Shown here: piece after piece, positions 1-9,334 of the stretch
How the letters are laid out: the number at the start of each line of letters is the position of its first letter
How positions within the stretch are numbered: the stretch's first letter is position 1
Assembly (NCBI GenBank): GCA_903772945.1
Contig: CAICTM010000005.1
Span: 207,983-271,982 of the forward strand
Origin: Seminavis robusta
Taxonomy: Eukaryota; Bacillariophyta; Bacillariophyceae; Naviculales; Naviculaceae
Direction of reading: 5' to 3'
Length of the DNA: 64,000 nt
Notes under the pieces: generated by a model
Told to the model about the DNA's origin: nothing
The model's database searches: none
Seen by the model: only the letters and a program-made list of their open reading frames with translations
Translations under genes and position numbers: made by a program

Positions 1-74
1 AGAAGGAAAAGAAGGAAAAGAAAGAGAGAAAGATGCGCATCAACACAATGGAGTAAACACACCAAGAAGAAGAA

Positions 75-998
75 ATGATGAAGAGGAACGAGGACCACCA
101 ACACTGCGACGACCAGATAACTGAGGAGCTAACTATGGTCAAGATCAAGGATCTTTGCCGCGCAGCTAAGCCCCATATAGCGATTGTGTGTGATGGGAAC
201 CGGCGTTGGTCGAAACAACACGGTGTTCCCCTAATCGAAGTATGGAATGTTGCTTCCGAACGCATCATGGAAACCATAAGAGCAGGTATCGAATTGGGTG
301 TTCGCGCGCTATCCTTTCATTTGACATCGATGGAGAATTGGAAGAAACGAAATCCTGAAGAAATGATCGCGTTATTGCACGGACACGGAGAACGATTCCT
401 CAAATCTAGTCTGGAACCGTTGGATTCGTTGGGTGTCAAAGTGAAATTGATCGGGAGGTTTTGGGAAGATGACGACGATGCGAACGACGACGGAAGCAAT
501 GCTGTCCCACCGAGTGTGCGGCGGATCGCCAAACAAATAGAAGAACGAACGGCACACAACACGAAGATTTTGGTCCAGTTCGGTATGAACTATTCCGGTC
601 GAGATGAACTGTTGCGGGTTGTGAACCGGGCTGTCACGGCAGCAGCCATGCAGAACGGAACAACCACAACTGGCACCCGCCATTTCACAGAAAGCGATTT
701 GGTGTCATTGTTAGATACGGAGGATTCCAACGTTGATTTGTTGATCCGTACGGGGGACGCTGTCCGCACGTCGGGTTTCTTGCCGTACCAATCATGTCTC
801 GCCGAGCTGGTGTTTGTCAAACTCATGTGGCCCGATTTTACCCGCGACGTTTTCGTTAACACCTGTCTCAAGGAGTTCCTATTGAACCGAAACCGGACCC
901 TCGGTGGGGACGAACCAAAACAGAAACAACCTATCCACGATGTTCCTCTACCTCTTTTCTTGGAGGAGGAAGTCGTTCTCCATTCCACTATACTTTAG
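75..998 (+). CDS. cis-prenyltransferase (UPPS/DHDDS family)
   Basis: Intronless, 307 aa. Seen: the family's substrate motif at residues 37-46 (IVCDGNRRW, with the catalytic Asp at D40), a second motif FHLTSMENWKK near residues 101-111, and a C-terminal block LIRTGDAVRTSGF followed by AELVF and WPDF. The family condenses isopentenyl diphosphate onto farnesyl diphosphate with cis geometry, giving long polyprenyl diphosphates such as dolichol precursors, normally at the ER. Two ATGs lie together at the start (75 and 78). There is an acidic insertion (WEDDDDANDD) not typical of bacterial enzymes. Odd: in the usual IRTGGE-x-R motif the GE pair is replaced by DA, so the Mg-binding Glu of Escherichia coli UPPS has no exact counterpart. 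The family call is firm; whether it is an active subunit or a NgBR-like partner is open. Confidence 0.88.
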   Translation: MMKRNEDHQHCDDQITEELTMVKIKDLCRAAKPHIAIVCDGNRRWSKQHGVPLIEVWNVASERIMETIRAGIELGVRALSFHLTSMENWKKRNPEEMIALLHGHGERFLKSSLEPLDSLGVKVKLIGRFWEDDDDANDDGSNAVPPSVRRIAKQIEERTAHNTKILVQFGMNYSGRDELLRVVNRAVTAAAMQNGTTTTGTRHFTESDLVSLLDTEDSNVDLLIRTGDAVRTSGFLPYQSCLAELVFVKLMWPDFTRDVFVNTCLKEFLLNRNRTLGGDEPKQKQPIHDVPLPLFLEEEVVLHSTIL

Positions 999-1652
999 CC
1001 CACTACCGGTCATCTTGGGGCTTGTCTTGGTGCTGACTTGGTTGGCTCTCTCGAGTCAAGAGATCAATGCAAACCCCGCTCTTGTGGGGAACGCAAGAAG
1101 TTGAGTACGGGTTGGACTCACTCCACTAAACAAGACATGGCTCAAGACTTTTTCCATCAAGACAACCCTTGTGAGGACAGTAGAATGAAATTAAAGACTA
1201 AATAACCATTAGTATCGAATGGGGGCTAAGCTGGACAGAGTTGGTCACCTGGATGGGACATGGGGAGTGGGGAAGGGGCATGGGAGCCAAAGGTGGTGAG
1301 CTGGGTGTTTAAGGTAGCCATGCACCACAGAGTAAGGGTGGGACCAAGTCGCAGCCAGCACAGGGACCAGATGTTTGGCAAGTGCCTGAGCTTGGGCACC
1401 AAGGGGGCCATCAGCAGAGCCAACAATGGAGAATCTCAATTCGATTCGATTGAATCGAGATGGGAAAATCAATCAAGTCACTCATCAAGCAAGACTGGCA
1501 CTGGATCTTTCTCTGTGTCGAAACGTTGAATGACTGCATCCGAATCCAAAGACCACCCGTTCTCACTTTTCTTTTTCCGCTTTCTAGCTTTCTTTTTCGA
1601 TCCCTCCCTTTTCTACCGGTACCACCTCAAATCGAATCTTTGCTTTTTGATC
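999..1652. other. intergenic, no supported gene
   Basis: Several short open frames occur on both strands but none has recognisable protein character. The stretch holds the prenyltransferase 3' flank and the scramblase promoter, with pyrimidine-rich runs around 1560-1620 and a TACCGGTACC palindrome near 1615. Confidence 0.6.
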
Positions 1653-2561
1653 ATGTCCATGCCAGCTGGCGATTTGGCTCCTCGTCCCTTGACAATGGAT
1701 AGATTGGGAGATCGAGATGAATTGATTTTGGCCCAATCTACTTCTCAGTGTTGCCGTTGCTGTTGCTTCCAACCCTCCATCAACTGGGTCGTCGCCGAAG
1801 GAAACAATTTTACCCCAGGTACCAATCCTTACGCTCTGGATAGCGTCGGTTGGCTTCACGAGGAGTCCTCTTGGTGTGGTCGTACATGGAGCTGGATTCT
1901 TCCTGGATGTCGGGAGAGCAAGTACGTTCAGCACAGTGGTCCAGCACCCGCTTCCATTATGGGCGAGAATCAAGGCTGGTTCACTTGTCAGACGGGTGAG
2001 ATCACCCAAGGTCTGGAAGAGTCCGACCGAGCGGCCAATGTTGTGGCGATTCACGAAAAGAAACAAACTTGTGGTCACTGCTGGACGTTTCTTCTTCCCA
2101 TTCCCATCTGCAATTTCTGCCCGTTGCCCTATTTGGAGACGACCAACGCTGAGACCGGTGAAGTGGTGGGAAAGACGCTCTATGTTTGCGACTTGTGCTG
2201 CTTTGTCCCCAAGTATGATATCTACGACAGCAATGACAACAAGATCTACCGGCTGCGACCCGACACTTGCGTGGCCGGTCTATGTGTCCAGTGCCGCTGT
2301 GATGGCAAAAAGGGCAAGTGCTGCCGCGTGCCATTCTACCTAAGAGATCCCGAGACATTGGACAAACTAGCCACCACCTTTGGTAGCTTGAAAGCGCAAG
2401 TGGATGTCCTATGGGCTGGATGGAAACATGAATGTTGCACTCAAAAGAACGCGTACCACATTTTGTTTCCGTTAGGCGCCACCAAGGACCAGAAACTCCT
2501 CATCATGGGATCCAATGTTCTCGTGGATGTCACCATGTTTGAACAAGAGGATGATGACTAG
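1653..2561 (+). CDS. phospholipid scramblase family protein
   Basis: About 302 aa from the ATG at 1653. The frame is open upstream to an ATG at 1530, but those 41 residues (Phe/Ser-rich, from a pyrimidine-rich leader) look untranslated, so 1653 is preferred. Seen: a Cys-rich start (CCRCCCFQPSINW), tandem beta-strand-like segments each with Cys clusters (CGHC, CDLCC, CVQCRC, CCRVPFYLRDPETL), and the C-terminal stretch MGSNVLVDVTMFEQ just before an acidic end. This pattern of cysteine clusters and a late hydrophobic strand is typical of the scramblase fold. Known: scramblases move phospholipids across membranes, often Ca-dependently, and some members are regulators instead. The palmitoylation-type Cys clusters suggest membrane attachment. 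It sits between a prenyltransferase and an unknown gene with no evident link. Confidence 0.7.
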   Translation: MSMPAGDLAPRPLTMDRLGDRDELILAQSTSQCCRCCCFQPSINWVVAEGNNFTPGTNPYALDSVGWLHEESSWCGRTWSWILPGCRESKYVQHSGPAPASIMGENQGWFTCQTGEITQGLEESDRAANVVAIHEKKQTCGHCWTFLLPIPICNFCPLPYLETTNAETGEVVGKTLYVCDLCCFVPKYDIYDSNDNKIYRLRPDTCVAGLCVQCRCDGKKGKCCRVPFYLRDPETLDKLATTFGSLKAQVDVLWAGWKHECCTQKNAYHILFPLGATKDQKLLIMGSNVLVDVTMFEQEDDD

Positions 2562-3024
2562 CTGCTTGTTGCACCCGCCCTCTAGAGTACCTCCCTGGCC
2601 CATGTAAAAGAATGTTCCTGTTCAACCTTTTTGCGTATGTAACATACCGTATGAGCACAGAAGAATTCTTGACAGTAGACTCACATACAACTTCATTCTA
2701 GTTTCATTTGCCTACTAGTACTGTACACGAGTATGATACAGATGATTCATGCTTGGAGGGCTCTTGGGGTTGAGACCGCCTTGCTATGCATAGCTTTGAT
2801 ATGACATGCTGGTCAGTACCTCCTGGTACTAGTACTAGAGTTTGGAGTTTAAAGTTGAGTCCATCCCCGCCCCTACCGTACCGGTACTCTACGCACTGCA
2901 CGAAAACTCGAGATGTTGGTGGTACCTTCGGTTCACACTAGCTAGTACATGCAGATGTTGTCACAAAGCAACCAACGCCTACTGGCTCCAAGCAAATTCC
3001 TTTGCAACCGCAACAGCCGTCGCA
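2562..3024. other. intergenic
   Basis: No gene seen. It contains repeated ACTAGTAC and TACCGGTAC palindromic tracts (about 2710-2890). The frame of the following gene is open back to 2842, but without an ATG. Confidence 0.5.
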
Positions 3025-3732
3025 ATGACAGCCACGTTGGGGATCTATGCGGATCTCAAAAGGGGCCTTGAAGAATCGGGATTGCCCTTGGAGGAATTCG
3101 CACGCTCTTTGAATGCACCTGGCAAGTGGAATCAGTTGTATTTGGACTTGACATGCCAGACCATGAAACACATATTGGCCACCAAGGGCAAGCCGCCTGT
3201 GAGTAAGCAGGAATGCGGAGTCGTCCTTGCTACCTTTGCCAAGATCACGTTCAACAAAGCCGTGGTTGATATATGGTACAAGAAAAAGCCGACAACACCT
3301 GGTCAGATAGCAACGACAATCTCCAAGGACCTCTACAACTTGCTCAGCACTCCATCTGAAAAAGCCAAGTTTGGGTACGCCAAAGTGGAGCCATGGGAGG
3401 AATCAAAGCTAGCGATGTGTTACCAAAATGTTGGACGCTACGTCAGGAAGCTTCCAGACACTTACGAAGCTTTGTTTGTGTACACCGTTTGGGACCAGGG
3501 AGACTACTACGAGCTGGAACCCCATGCCCTGGTGCGAGACAAAGCTACTAAGCAAGTCAAAGATATCACCCCGACCCTGGAAGCACTAAAGGGCCAACCT
3601 TCGTTGCCCAAAGTATGCTTTGTGGAGCATTCTTGTCTTGTCAACGTGATTTGCTCGGCCAATGCGATCAGACTCCAGTACGGGTTTATTGTGGAGAAGA
3701 CTAAAAAAAGCAAGCGATTTGGACGCACTTGA
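3025..3732 (+). CDS. hypothetical protein
   Basis: 235 aa from the first in-frame ATG (3025). The frame stays open upstream without an ATG, so a missed 5' exon is possible. I do not recognise the family. It looks like a real coding sequence: balanced composition, no low complexity, soluble, with a helical first half (LKRGLEESGLPLEEFARSL) and a mixed second half (YEALFVYTVWDQGDYYELEPHALV). The basic C-terminus KKSKRF could be a nuclear signal. No signal peptide or membrane span is visible if 3025 is correct. Confidence 0.55.
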   Translation: MTATLGIYADLKRGLEESGLPLEEFARSLNAPGKWNQLYLDLTCQTMKHILATKGKPPVSKQECGVVLATFAKITFNKAVVDIWYKKKPTTPGQIATTISKDLYNLLSTPSEKAKFGYAKVEPWEESKLAMCYQNVGRYVRKLPDTYEALFVYTVWDQGDYYELEPHALVRDKATKQVKDITPTLEALKGQPSLPKVCFVEHSCLVNVICSANAIRLQYGFIVEKTKKSKRFGRT

Positions 3733-4289
3733 TGCTGCAGCGGATGCTTGGAATGAATGTGGACAAAGCAAGATGAGCAGAGAGACCCTGGTACAGGCTT
3801 TAGCTAGCCGCACTATAAAGCAGGGGGCGCAGCATTGAAGCAGCATTCATTTACAGTATGAGTACGGTAGCATGCATGCCGCAAGAATCGTCGCTACGTT
3901 GAATGGAACAGTAGTTTAGTTCAGTCACTTTTTGCTAAAATAGGATGAGTAACTGTGCTCCCACCCCAACCACTTGGTCCCTGGACTAACTAGATAATGT
4001 AGCCTCGTGAAACCATCCCGACCCGCAAGGTTCCCACTTGACCCCTTTCTATTAGCTATGCATACATTAAATTTTACTTTAACCGATCATTACGTGGGCA
4101 GAGCAGTAACGCCCTGCTTCATATCACTTTCTAGCTTCCCGATCACAGATCTGTTCAACAAAATTGCTTTTACTCGACCGTCTTGGCGCTAGGAGGTGCG
4201 CATTGGCCACGTACCCGACAACACTCATTCATTCATCATCTCTCATTATTTTTCCACCAACGAACAAACAACAGAGCAATCAACCAACC
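3733..4289. other. intergenic, elongase upstream region
   Basis: No gene seen. It holds AT-rich DNA, the 3' flank of the hypothetical gene and the elongase leader. The leader is rich in CAAC/ACAAC just before the ATG at 4290, as in many diatom 5' UTRs. Confidence 0.5.
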
Positions 4290-5455
4290 ATGGGCTGGCA
4301 TCCTGCTGTAGCAGATCGCTCCTGCGTGGAGTTTACTCGCGATGGGAAGGAGTTTGAAGAGATCTATTGCATCTATCCTTGGGCTAAGAAATTCTACTTT
4401 CCGTGAGTTTGTTGGGCGTGTTGTCTGATCAAAGGCAGTGCAGCATTGGTGGCCTCACGCGCTCACGGTTGTGTCTTCTTTTATTAGATTCGAATACACC
4501 TTTCGACCGGCATTTCTGTACGACTTTTGCCACACACACCACTGGGTTCCCTTTGCCTGTGTGGCGCTCTACTTGGCGGGCATTCACTATGGACAAAAGT
4601 ACTTTGAGACGCGTCCGGCATGGAATTTGAAGGGACCAATGGCGGCATGGAATCTGCTCTTGTCGGTCTTTTCCTTTTTTGGATTCATTCGATGTCTTCC
4701 CTTTGTCCTGCACAATATTGGCACCTACGGATTCGAGGCCACGCTCTGTAATGATCCCGAAAATTCACTGGGGCAGTCCATTACCGGTGTATGGGTCCTC
4801 TTCTTTGTACTCTCCAAAATTCCGTAAGTGTTGCATGATACACGTAGGATGCTGGAGAAGATGATGTTTTCTATGTCTCACCAACCGTGTGCTCCTTCCT
4901 ATCCTACCGATGCGGCATCCCCAATCACGCACAAACACACACACACGACAATCTTCGCCCTGGAAACTTACATACAGAGAACTCTTCGACACCTTTTTCA
5001 TTGTGGTCCACAAGAAACAGTTAATTCTCCTTCACTGGTACCATCATGCATCCGTCCTTTTGGCCAGTTGGCATACGCTCGTCACCCACAGTCCCGCCGG
5101 AATCATCTATACTACCGTCAACTTTGGGGTCCATTTTGTCATGTACTTTTACTACTTTTTGATGGCCATCAAATGCAAACCCAAATGGTTCCGACCGCAA
5201 TGGATCACCATTGCTCAAATCACACAAATGGTGGTGGGCACCGTGATCAGTCTCTGGGCATTTTCACTGGTCCACAAGGAAGAATGCTGGGCCAAATTTG
5301 AAAACAATTCCGGGATTTTGGTCATGTATGTCAGTTACTTTTTGTTATTTACTCAGTTCTTTTTGAATCGGTTTGGGTATGGGATCAATGTCAGTGGTAC
5401 CAAACAACGAAACAAGAACAACAAGAGTACATCCAAAAAAGACAAGGCGACATAG
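4290..5455 (+). CDS. ELO-family very-long-chain fatty acid elongase, 3 exons
   Basis: Spliced model 4290-4402, 4488-4823, 4978-5455, giving 308 aa. Both introns have GT-AG ends (GTGAGT...TTAG and GTAAGT...ACAG) and both are phase 2, restoring KIPELFDT, the ELO signature at the second junction. Seen: KIPELFDTFFIVVHKK, the catalytic HxxHH box HWYHH, and MYFYYFLMA, all characteristic of ELO condensing enzymes, with several hydrophobic spans and a Lys-rich tail (KDKAT) that may act as an ER-retention signal. Known: ELO proteins condense malonyl-CoA with acyl-CoA in the ER as the first step of chain elongation. The HWYHH form is typical of ELOVL6-like enzymes acting on saturated or monounsaturated substrates; that specificity is an inference. 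Confidence 0.92.
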
Positions 5456-6007
5456 GAATTAGACTATGGAACGAGAAGAAAGAAACAACAGTCAACAATG
5501 GCAATATTAATAACCTTGGTGGTAGTTCTAGCTAGAGGTTACGCGCAAACAGAAAAGCAGAACGATTCTTCATGTAATTGTGGGCTATGATATCATTCTT
5601 TCGTTCTAATCGTTGCTCTACTGTATTTTGCTCGTGGAAATTGTCTCCTAACCAACTAGGTAGTCAACTAGCAGCTAGCTATAGTGATTGCAAGCAGAAA
5701 CCGCCAGAACTCATTATCTAATGGTTTGCTGTGGTATGCAACCCACGGGAAGTCGAGGGGTCTAGTGGCTACCGGTAGCAACGGTGCCCCCCACTTCATA
5801 CTGTGCTAAGTGCGAGCTGCAGTTCCATCCACAGGGAGGAGCAGGAAAACGCATTACACTACTACACAAGCCATTACACACTACATGCAAGTACTATTTT
5901 ATAAGGGCATTCAACAAGCTACCCTTTTTGGTTGATTACATGAGCACTCAACAGGTTGCTCCTAGATTGGTTGTTGTTGTAGTTGTTTACAGTGTGCCTA
6001 ACACACA
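5456..6007. other. intergenic
   Basis: No gene seen. It holds the elongase 3' flank, AGCTAGCTAT tracts (about 5670-5685) and a CTACCGGTAGC palindrome near 5770. Confidence 0.5.
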
Positions 6008-6933
6008 TCAAAGCCATGGCTGTTGTTGAGTTTGTCTAGTGTGGGGTAGGTTGTTGTATTCAATATCACCCTTCTTCTTGCCCTTGGCCTGCCTCTTCCT
6101 CATGACAAAGGATTGAGCTACCCTCTTCTTCCTCTTTTCAGCCAAGTCAATGTGCAGAACAATGCACCAGACTCGAAGCTGGGGAAAGTCACATTCAGGG
6201 TAGAGGGATCAACTGGAAATGGGAGCTCCATGGTGAACTCTGAAATGACATCACCCCTGACATCAAGGATGGACCTGACATACTGCTGCATGGCATGGCG
6301 CCTGACATTGGTATCCTCTAGGTTTTCCTTTGTGTGTTGTGATAGAGATAATAGAACTCCCCAATATCCAAGAGTCTTGGTGCCACTTCTCACTGATTGT
6401 TAGCTTCTTGCCATTCGCAGAGACCATGGTTTCGATGTCTGCTTCGGTCACGCCACTGCTCAGCCAGACAATGATAGTGACATGGCGAATGCCATGCTCA
6501 TTCTCCCATTCCTTGACCATCCTCTTTGGCTTCCAAGTAGTGTGGCCATCCTCCCCATCAGCATCAGCTTCTCATCATCATTGTCAGCCATGGAGGGAAG
6601 TGGCAACTGCAGGAGGCCTGGCTGCCACGGCAGGGACTTGGTTGCGAGAACAAAGCTGGGAAGAATGGGTAGTGGTCCATCATCATCTTGTGGTGGTTGT
6701 GGTCTCTGAGAGCAACACCAGCAGCCATTCCTCTTGCTTTGTTGAACTGAGAGCGAAATTGGTTTGTGTTGTACTTCTGAAAGCGCTCATGCATGGCTCT
6801 CACAGCAGCAGGGAGTTCATCAGTGATGGCGCCAGTTTGGAACAAGCGAAGTAGGAATTTGAAGTCACTTCCATCCTGCTTGAAGATGTGCTTCACAGGT
6901 TCCCCTTTCTTTGCCAGACTCTTTCTCGAGGAC
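6008..6933 (-). pseudogene. decayed gene of unknown family
   Basis: On the minus strand, protein-like sequence runs from ATG 6933 (MSSRKSLAKKGEPVKH) to a stop at 6008-6010, but it is spread over all three frames. The first segment (about 6933-6600) has LLRLFQTGAITDELPAAVRAMHERF. The second (about 6575-6390) has GEDGHTTWKPKRMVKEWENEHG then VWLSSGVTEADIETMVS. The third (about 6400-6120) has VRRHAMQQYVRSILDVRGD then MELPFPVDP. A last Lys-rich segment (EKRKKRVAQSF, KGKKKGDIE) ends at 6008. No clean GT-AG introns join them, so indels are more likely than splicing. The middle resembles the N-termini of proteins found repeatedly in diatom genomes; I cannot name a function. Confidence 0.5.
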
Positions 6934-7032
6934 ATGGTCGCTTCTTGCTTGGCCAATTGCTTGTTTTGTTGTGGTTGTGTTTCGATTTGTGAGAGGAAAA
7001 AGGAAGAGAGGAAGAGCGCCATCTTGAAGGAT

Positions 7033-7049
7033 GCTAGCTAGCTAGCTAG
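7033..7049. repeat. (GCTA)n tetranucleotide tract
   Basis: Four uninterrupted GCTA units plus G, forming a self-complementary tract. The same motif recurs in many intergenic regions of the window (for example 18707-18721, 31386-31401, 38081-38096, 38877-38892, 44197-44211, 50990-51008). Confidence 0.9.
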
Positions 7050-8172
7050 TTTACTACTGATAGTGGCTGGAAAGCCACACCTGTGCAGTTTTGTGTTCGC
7101 TTGTCAATACCGGCAAGATCAATCTTGCCAGGTGAGCGAGTTGCTGGGAATAAAATTTCAGACGCATGTGGTTCACCGGAAGGCTTAGAGTCATATGGTT
7201 CACATGGTCATTATAACAGTTCGCGATTTTTCTTGCCTCTCAGCATGTGAATGGCGCGCTGCTTGCTTGGCCAACTCGATTCCAACCGTTGGTTCCACAA
7301 ATGAATCAATTGTTTCTCACAATTTGACCTCATTTTGCAAGGGCGTTCTGAGGGCGTGCTATGCCATCACAGAATGGCCCCACACACATATCGACAACTT
7401 GGAGGGGCGATATGGAACACTACAAGGACCAGCCTGATCAACCAGGGGCTCCCTTCTTTACTAGTAATAGACAGTGCACCTGAGCCTTCTTTGGCTAGAA
7501 GGAGGTCTTAGGTTTCTAGATCGCCTCCTGAAACAGGCGATCAGGGCGTCATGACGTTCCATATCGCTGTTTCCACCGGCATTCTAGACTGTTCAACAGT
7601 AGCCTATCATGGTGCCGGGGTTCATCTAGTTGTCAGAAGTATACTACAGCATCCTCTATTAGCTAGACACTTCCTCCTAGGTGTGTTATCGACATATCAC
7701 ATGTCCCCTGGACGTTCTGGTAGAATGGGGCGATTTTCTTAGGCGATGAAAGGTCCAGCTTGCCACAGTAAAACCCCATTATTCTAGACAAAATTGTGAC
7801 CAAAAACATGTAGACAATTTGAATAATTGCGCCAAATGGAAGCACATAAATACAGAACGCCCGGCAGTCCTCTCTTAAGCAAAGCAGGATTCGGAGCAAA
7901 GCGGAGCAAAGGAGTCAGCCACTACTGAAAGTGACACTTTTCGTTACCTTGCATCTTCAACCATCTTCCACCATGACACCATCTCTTTTTGTGCATCTCT
8001 TTCTGCCGGTACCGCCATCTCCAGCATCTCAATTTGGTCTTACAAGGTTGACAATGGTCACCGCCTACTGGATTGTACAGAGCGCTACAGGTAAGCCGGA
8101 CATGACTAACTGGATTATTATCTTCAGTTTCGTCTCTGGAGTTTCGAAATTCTCACAAAATTGACTTCAACA
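7050..8172. other. intergenic, no supported gene
   Basis: Short open frames only. It lies between two decayed genes and may include degraded transposon DNA (for example the 5' part of the transposase copy near 7930-8160), but I could not assign it. Confidence 0.5.
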
Positions 8173-9162
8173 ATGCAGATCACAGCTGACACAATTATCA
8201 GAACAGCTTCCACTACCAAGGGCTACAGCAAGAGCAGTCAACCAGACGGTATCGCTATCACGGACTTTCGTGGCTGTTTTGGTGTGGCTCCTCATCTTGC
8301 GGCAGAACTGGGGAACATGCTGGACGATGAAGATCCTCTGAGTGACATTCGCTGGGTATCCTACTTCCTGGCCACACTCATGTTCCTCAGGACATACACT
8401 GTCACAGCTGTATTGGCCATGATCTTTATGAAGGATGAAAAGACGATTCGGCACTGGGTGTGGGTGTTCATTGAGAAGATCGCGAGCTTGGACTTGGTGA
8501 GCCATGAGCAAGCTTTCTTCTTCACTTTTATCAATCGCCGTCTTCATCAACAGAGAGCCTCACCATGTACATGTTGCATCCAACACCACTCCTCAAGATC
8601 AGATGGGAGTACCGACGGATGAATGACAACGGCAGTCGGTGTCTGGTGACTGTTGATGGCACTGACTTTCCATCAGGGAACCAGGTCCTTTCTCAACTGG
8701 TTGGTTTACCAAGAAGTTCAATGGTCCTGGACTGAGGTATGAAATTGGTGTTTGTATTCAGACTGGATGGATTGTGTGGATCAATGGCCTTCCCTTGTGG
8801 TGAATGGTTGATATTGCCATTTCTTTGTCATCTTTGGTCCACATGTTTGAGGGAGATGAGAGAGCTGTGGCTGACAAAGGGTACAGGGGTATCCTCAGTA
8901 CTTTGACTGCCATGGCGACACCTTGACAATCAACAGCAGACTACCAGGAAGTCTCTTGCAAGGGCAGGCACGAATGTGTCAATAGAAGGCTGAAGGAATG
9001 GGGCTGCCTCCTTCAGAGGTGGCGCCATTCCCTTGAAAACATGGTAAGATGGCCATGCTGTGGCCAACATTGTGCAGCTCAAATTATGGAGCGGCCAATG
9101 TGGCAGGTGGAGTATATGATAGAGTCGACAATGAGTTTGACTTTGATTATTATATTAAATAG
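8173..9162 (+). pseudogene. Harbinger-like DDE transposase relic
   Basis: An intact N-terminal portion (ITDFRGCFGVAPHLAAEL, DEKTIRHWVWVFIEKIASLD) is followed, in shifting frames, by SRCLVTVDGTDF (first catalytic Asp) near 8636-8670, PGLRYEIGVCIQTGWIVWING near 8728-8790, then ADKGYRGI near 8873-8895 and RHECVNRRLKEWGC...RWRHSLE near 8966-9040, ending at the TAG at 9160-9162. The order and spacing match a DDE_Tnp_4/Harbinger-type transposase. At least three frame changes and in-frame stops make it nonfunctional. Terminal inverted repeats were not found by eye. Confidence 0.72.
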
Positions 9163-9334
9163 TTTGTAGTTACTCTACTAGTTGCAGCCTCACTATTAGC
9201 CATAGCATTGACAGTCAACAACCAACCAGTCTACTCAGGTGTGTAATGCTTGTAATGCGTTTTCCTGCTTCTCCCAGGATCATCATCAAACGCCATGTCT
9301 ACATCATACGGCTTGGTTGCATCCTCCGTCTGCG

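Noticed and set aside
2842-3024. N-terminal extension of the hypothetical protein from TTG 2842
   Set aside because: No ATG, and residues are Cys/Trp-rich and drawn from palindromic intergenic DNA.
4889-5455. Stand-alone frame with its own ATG encoding ELO C-terminus
   Set aside because: The ATG lies in an intron; splicing at 4978 gives the canonical KIPELFDT junction, so it is exon three of the elongase.
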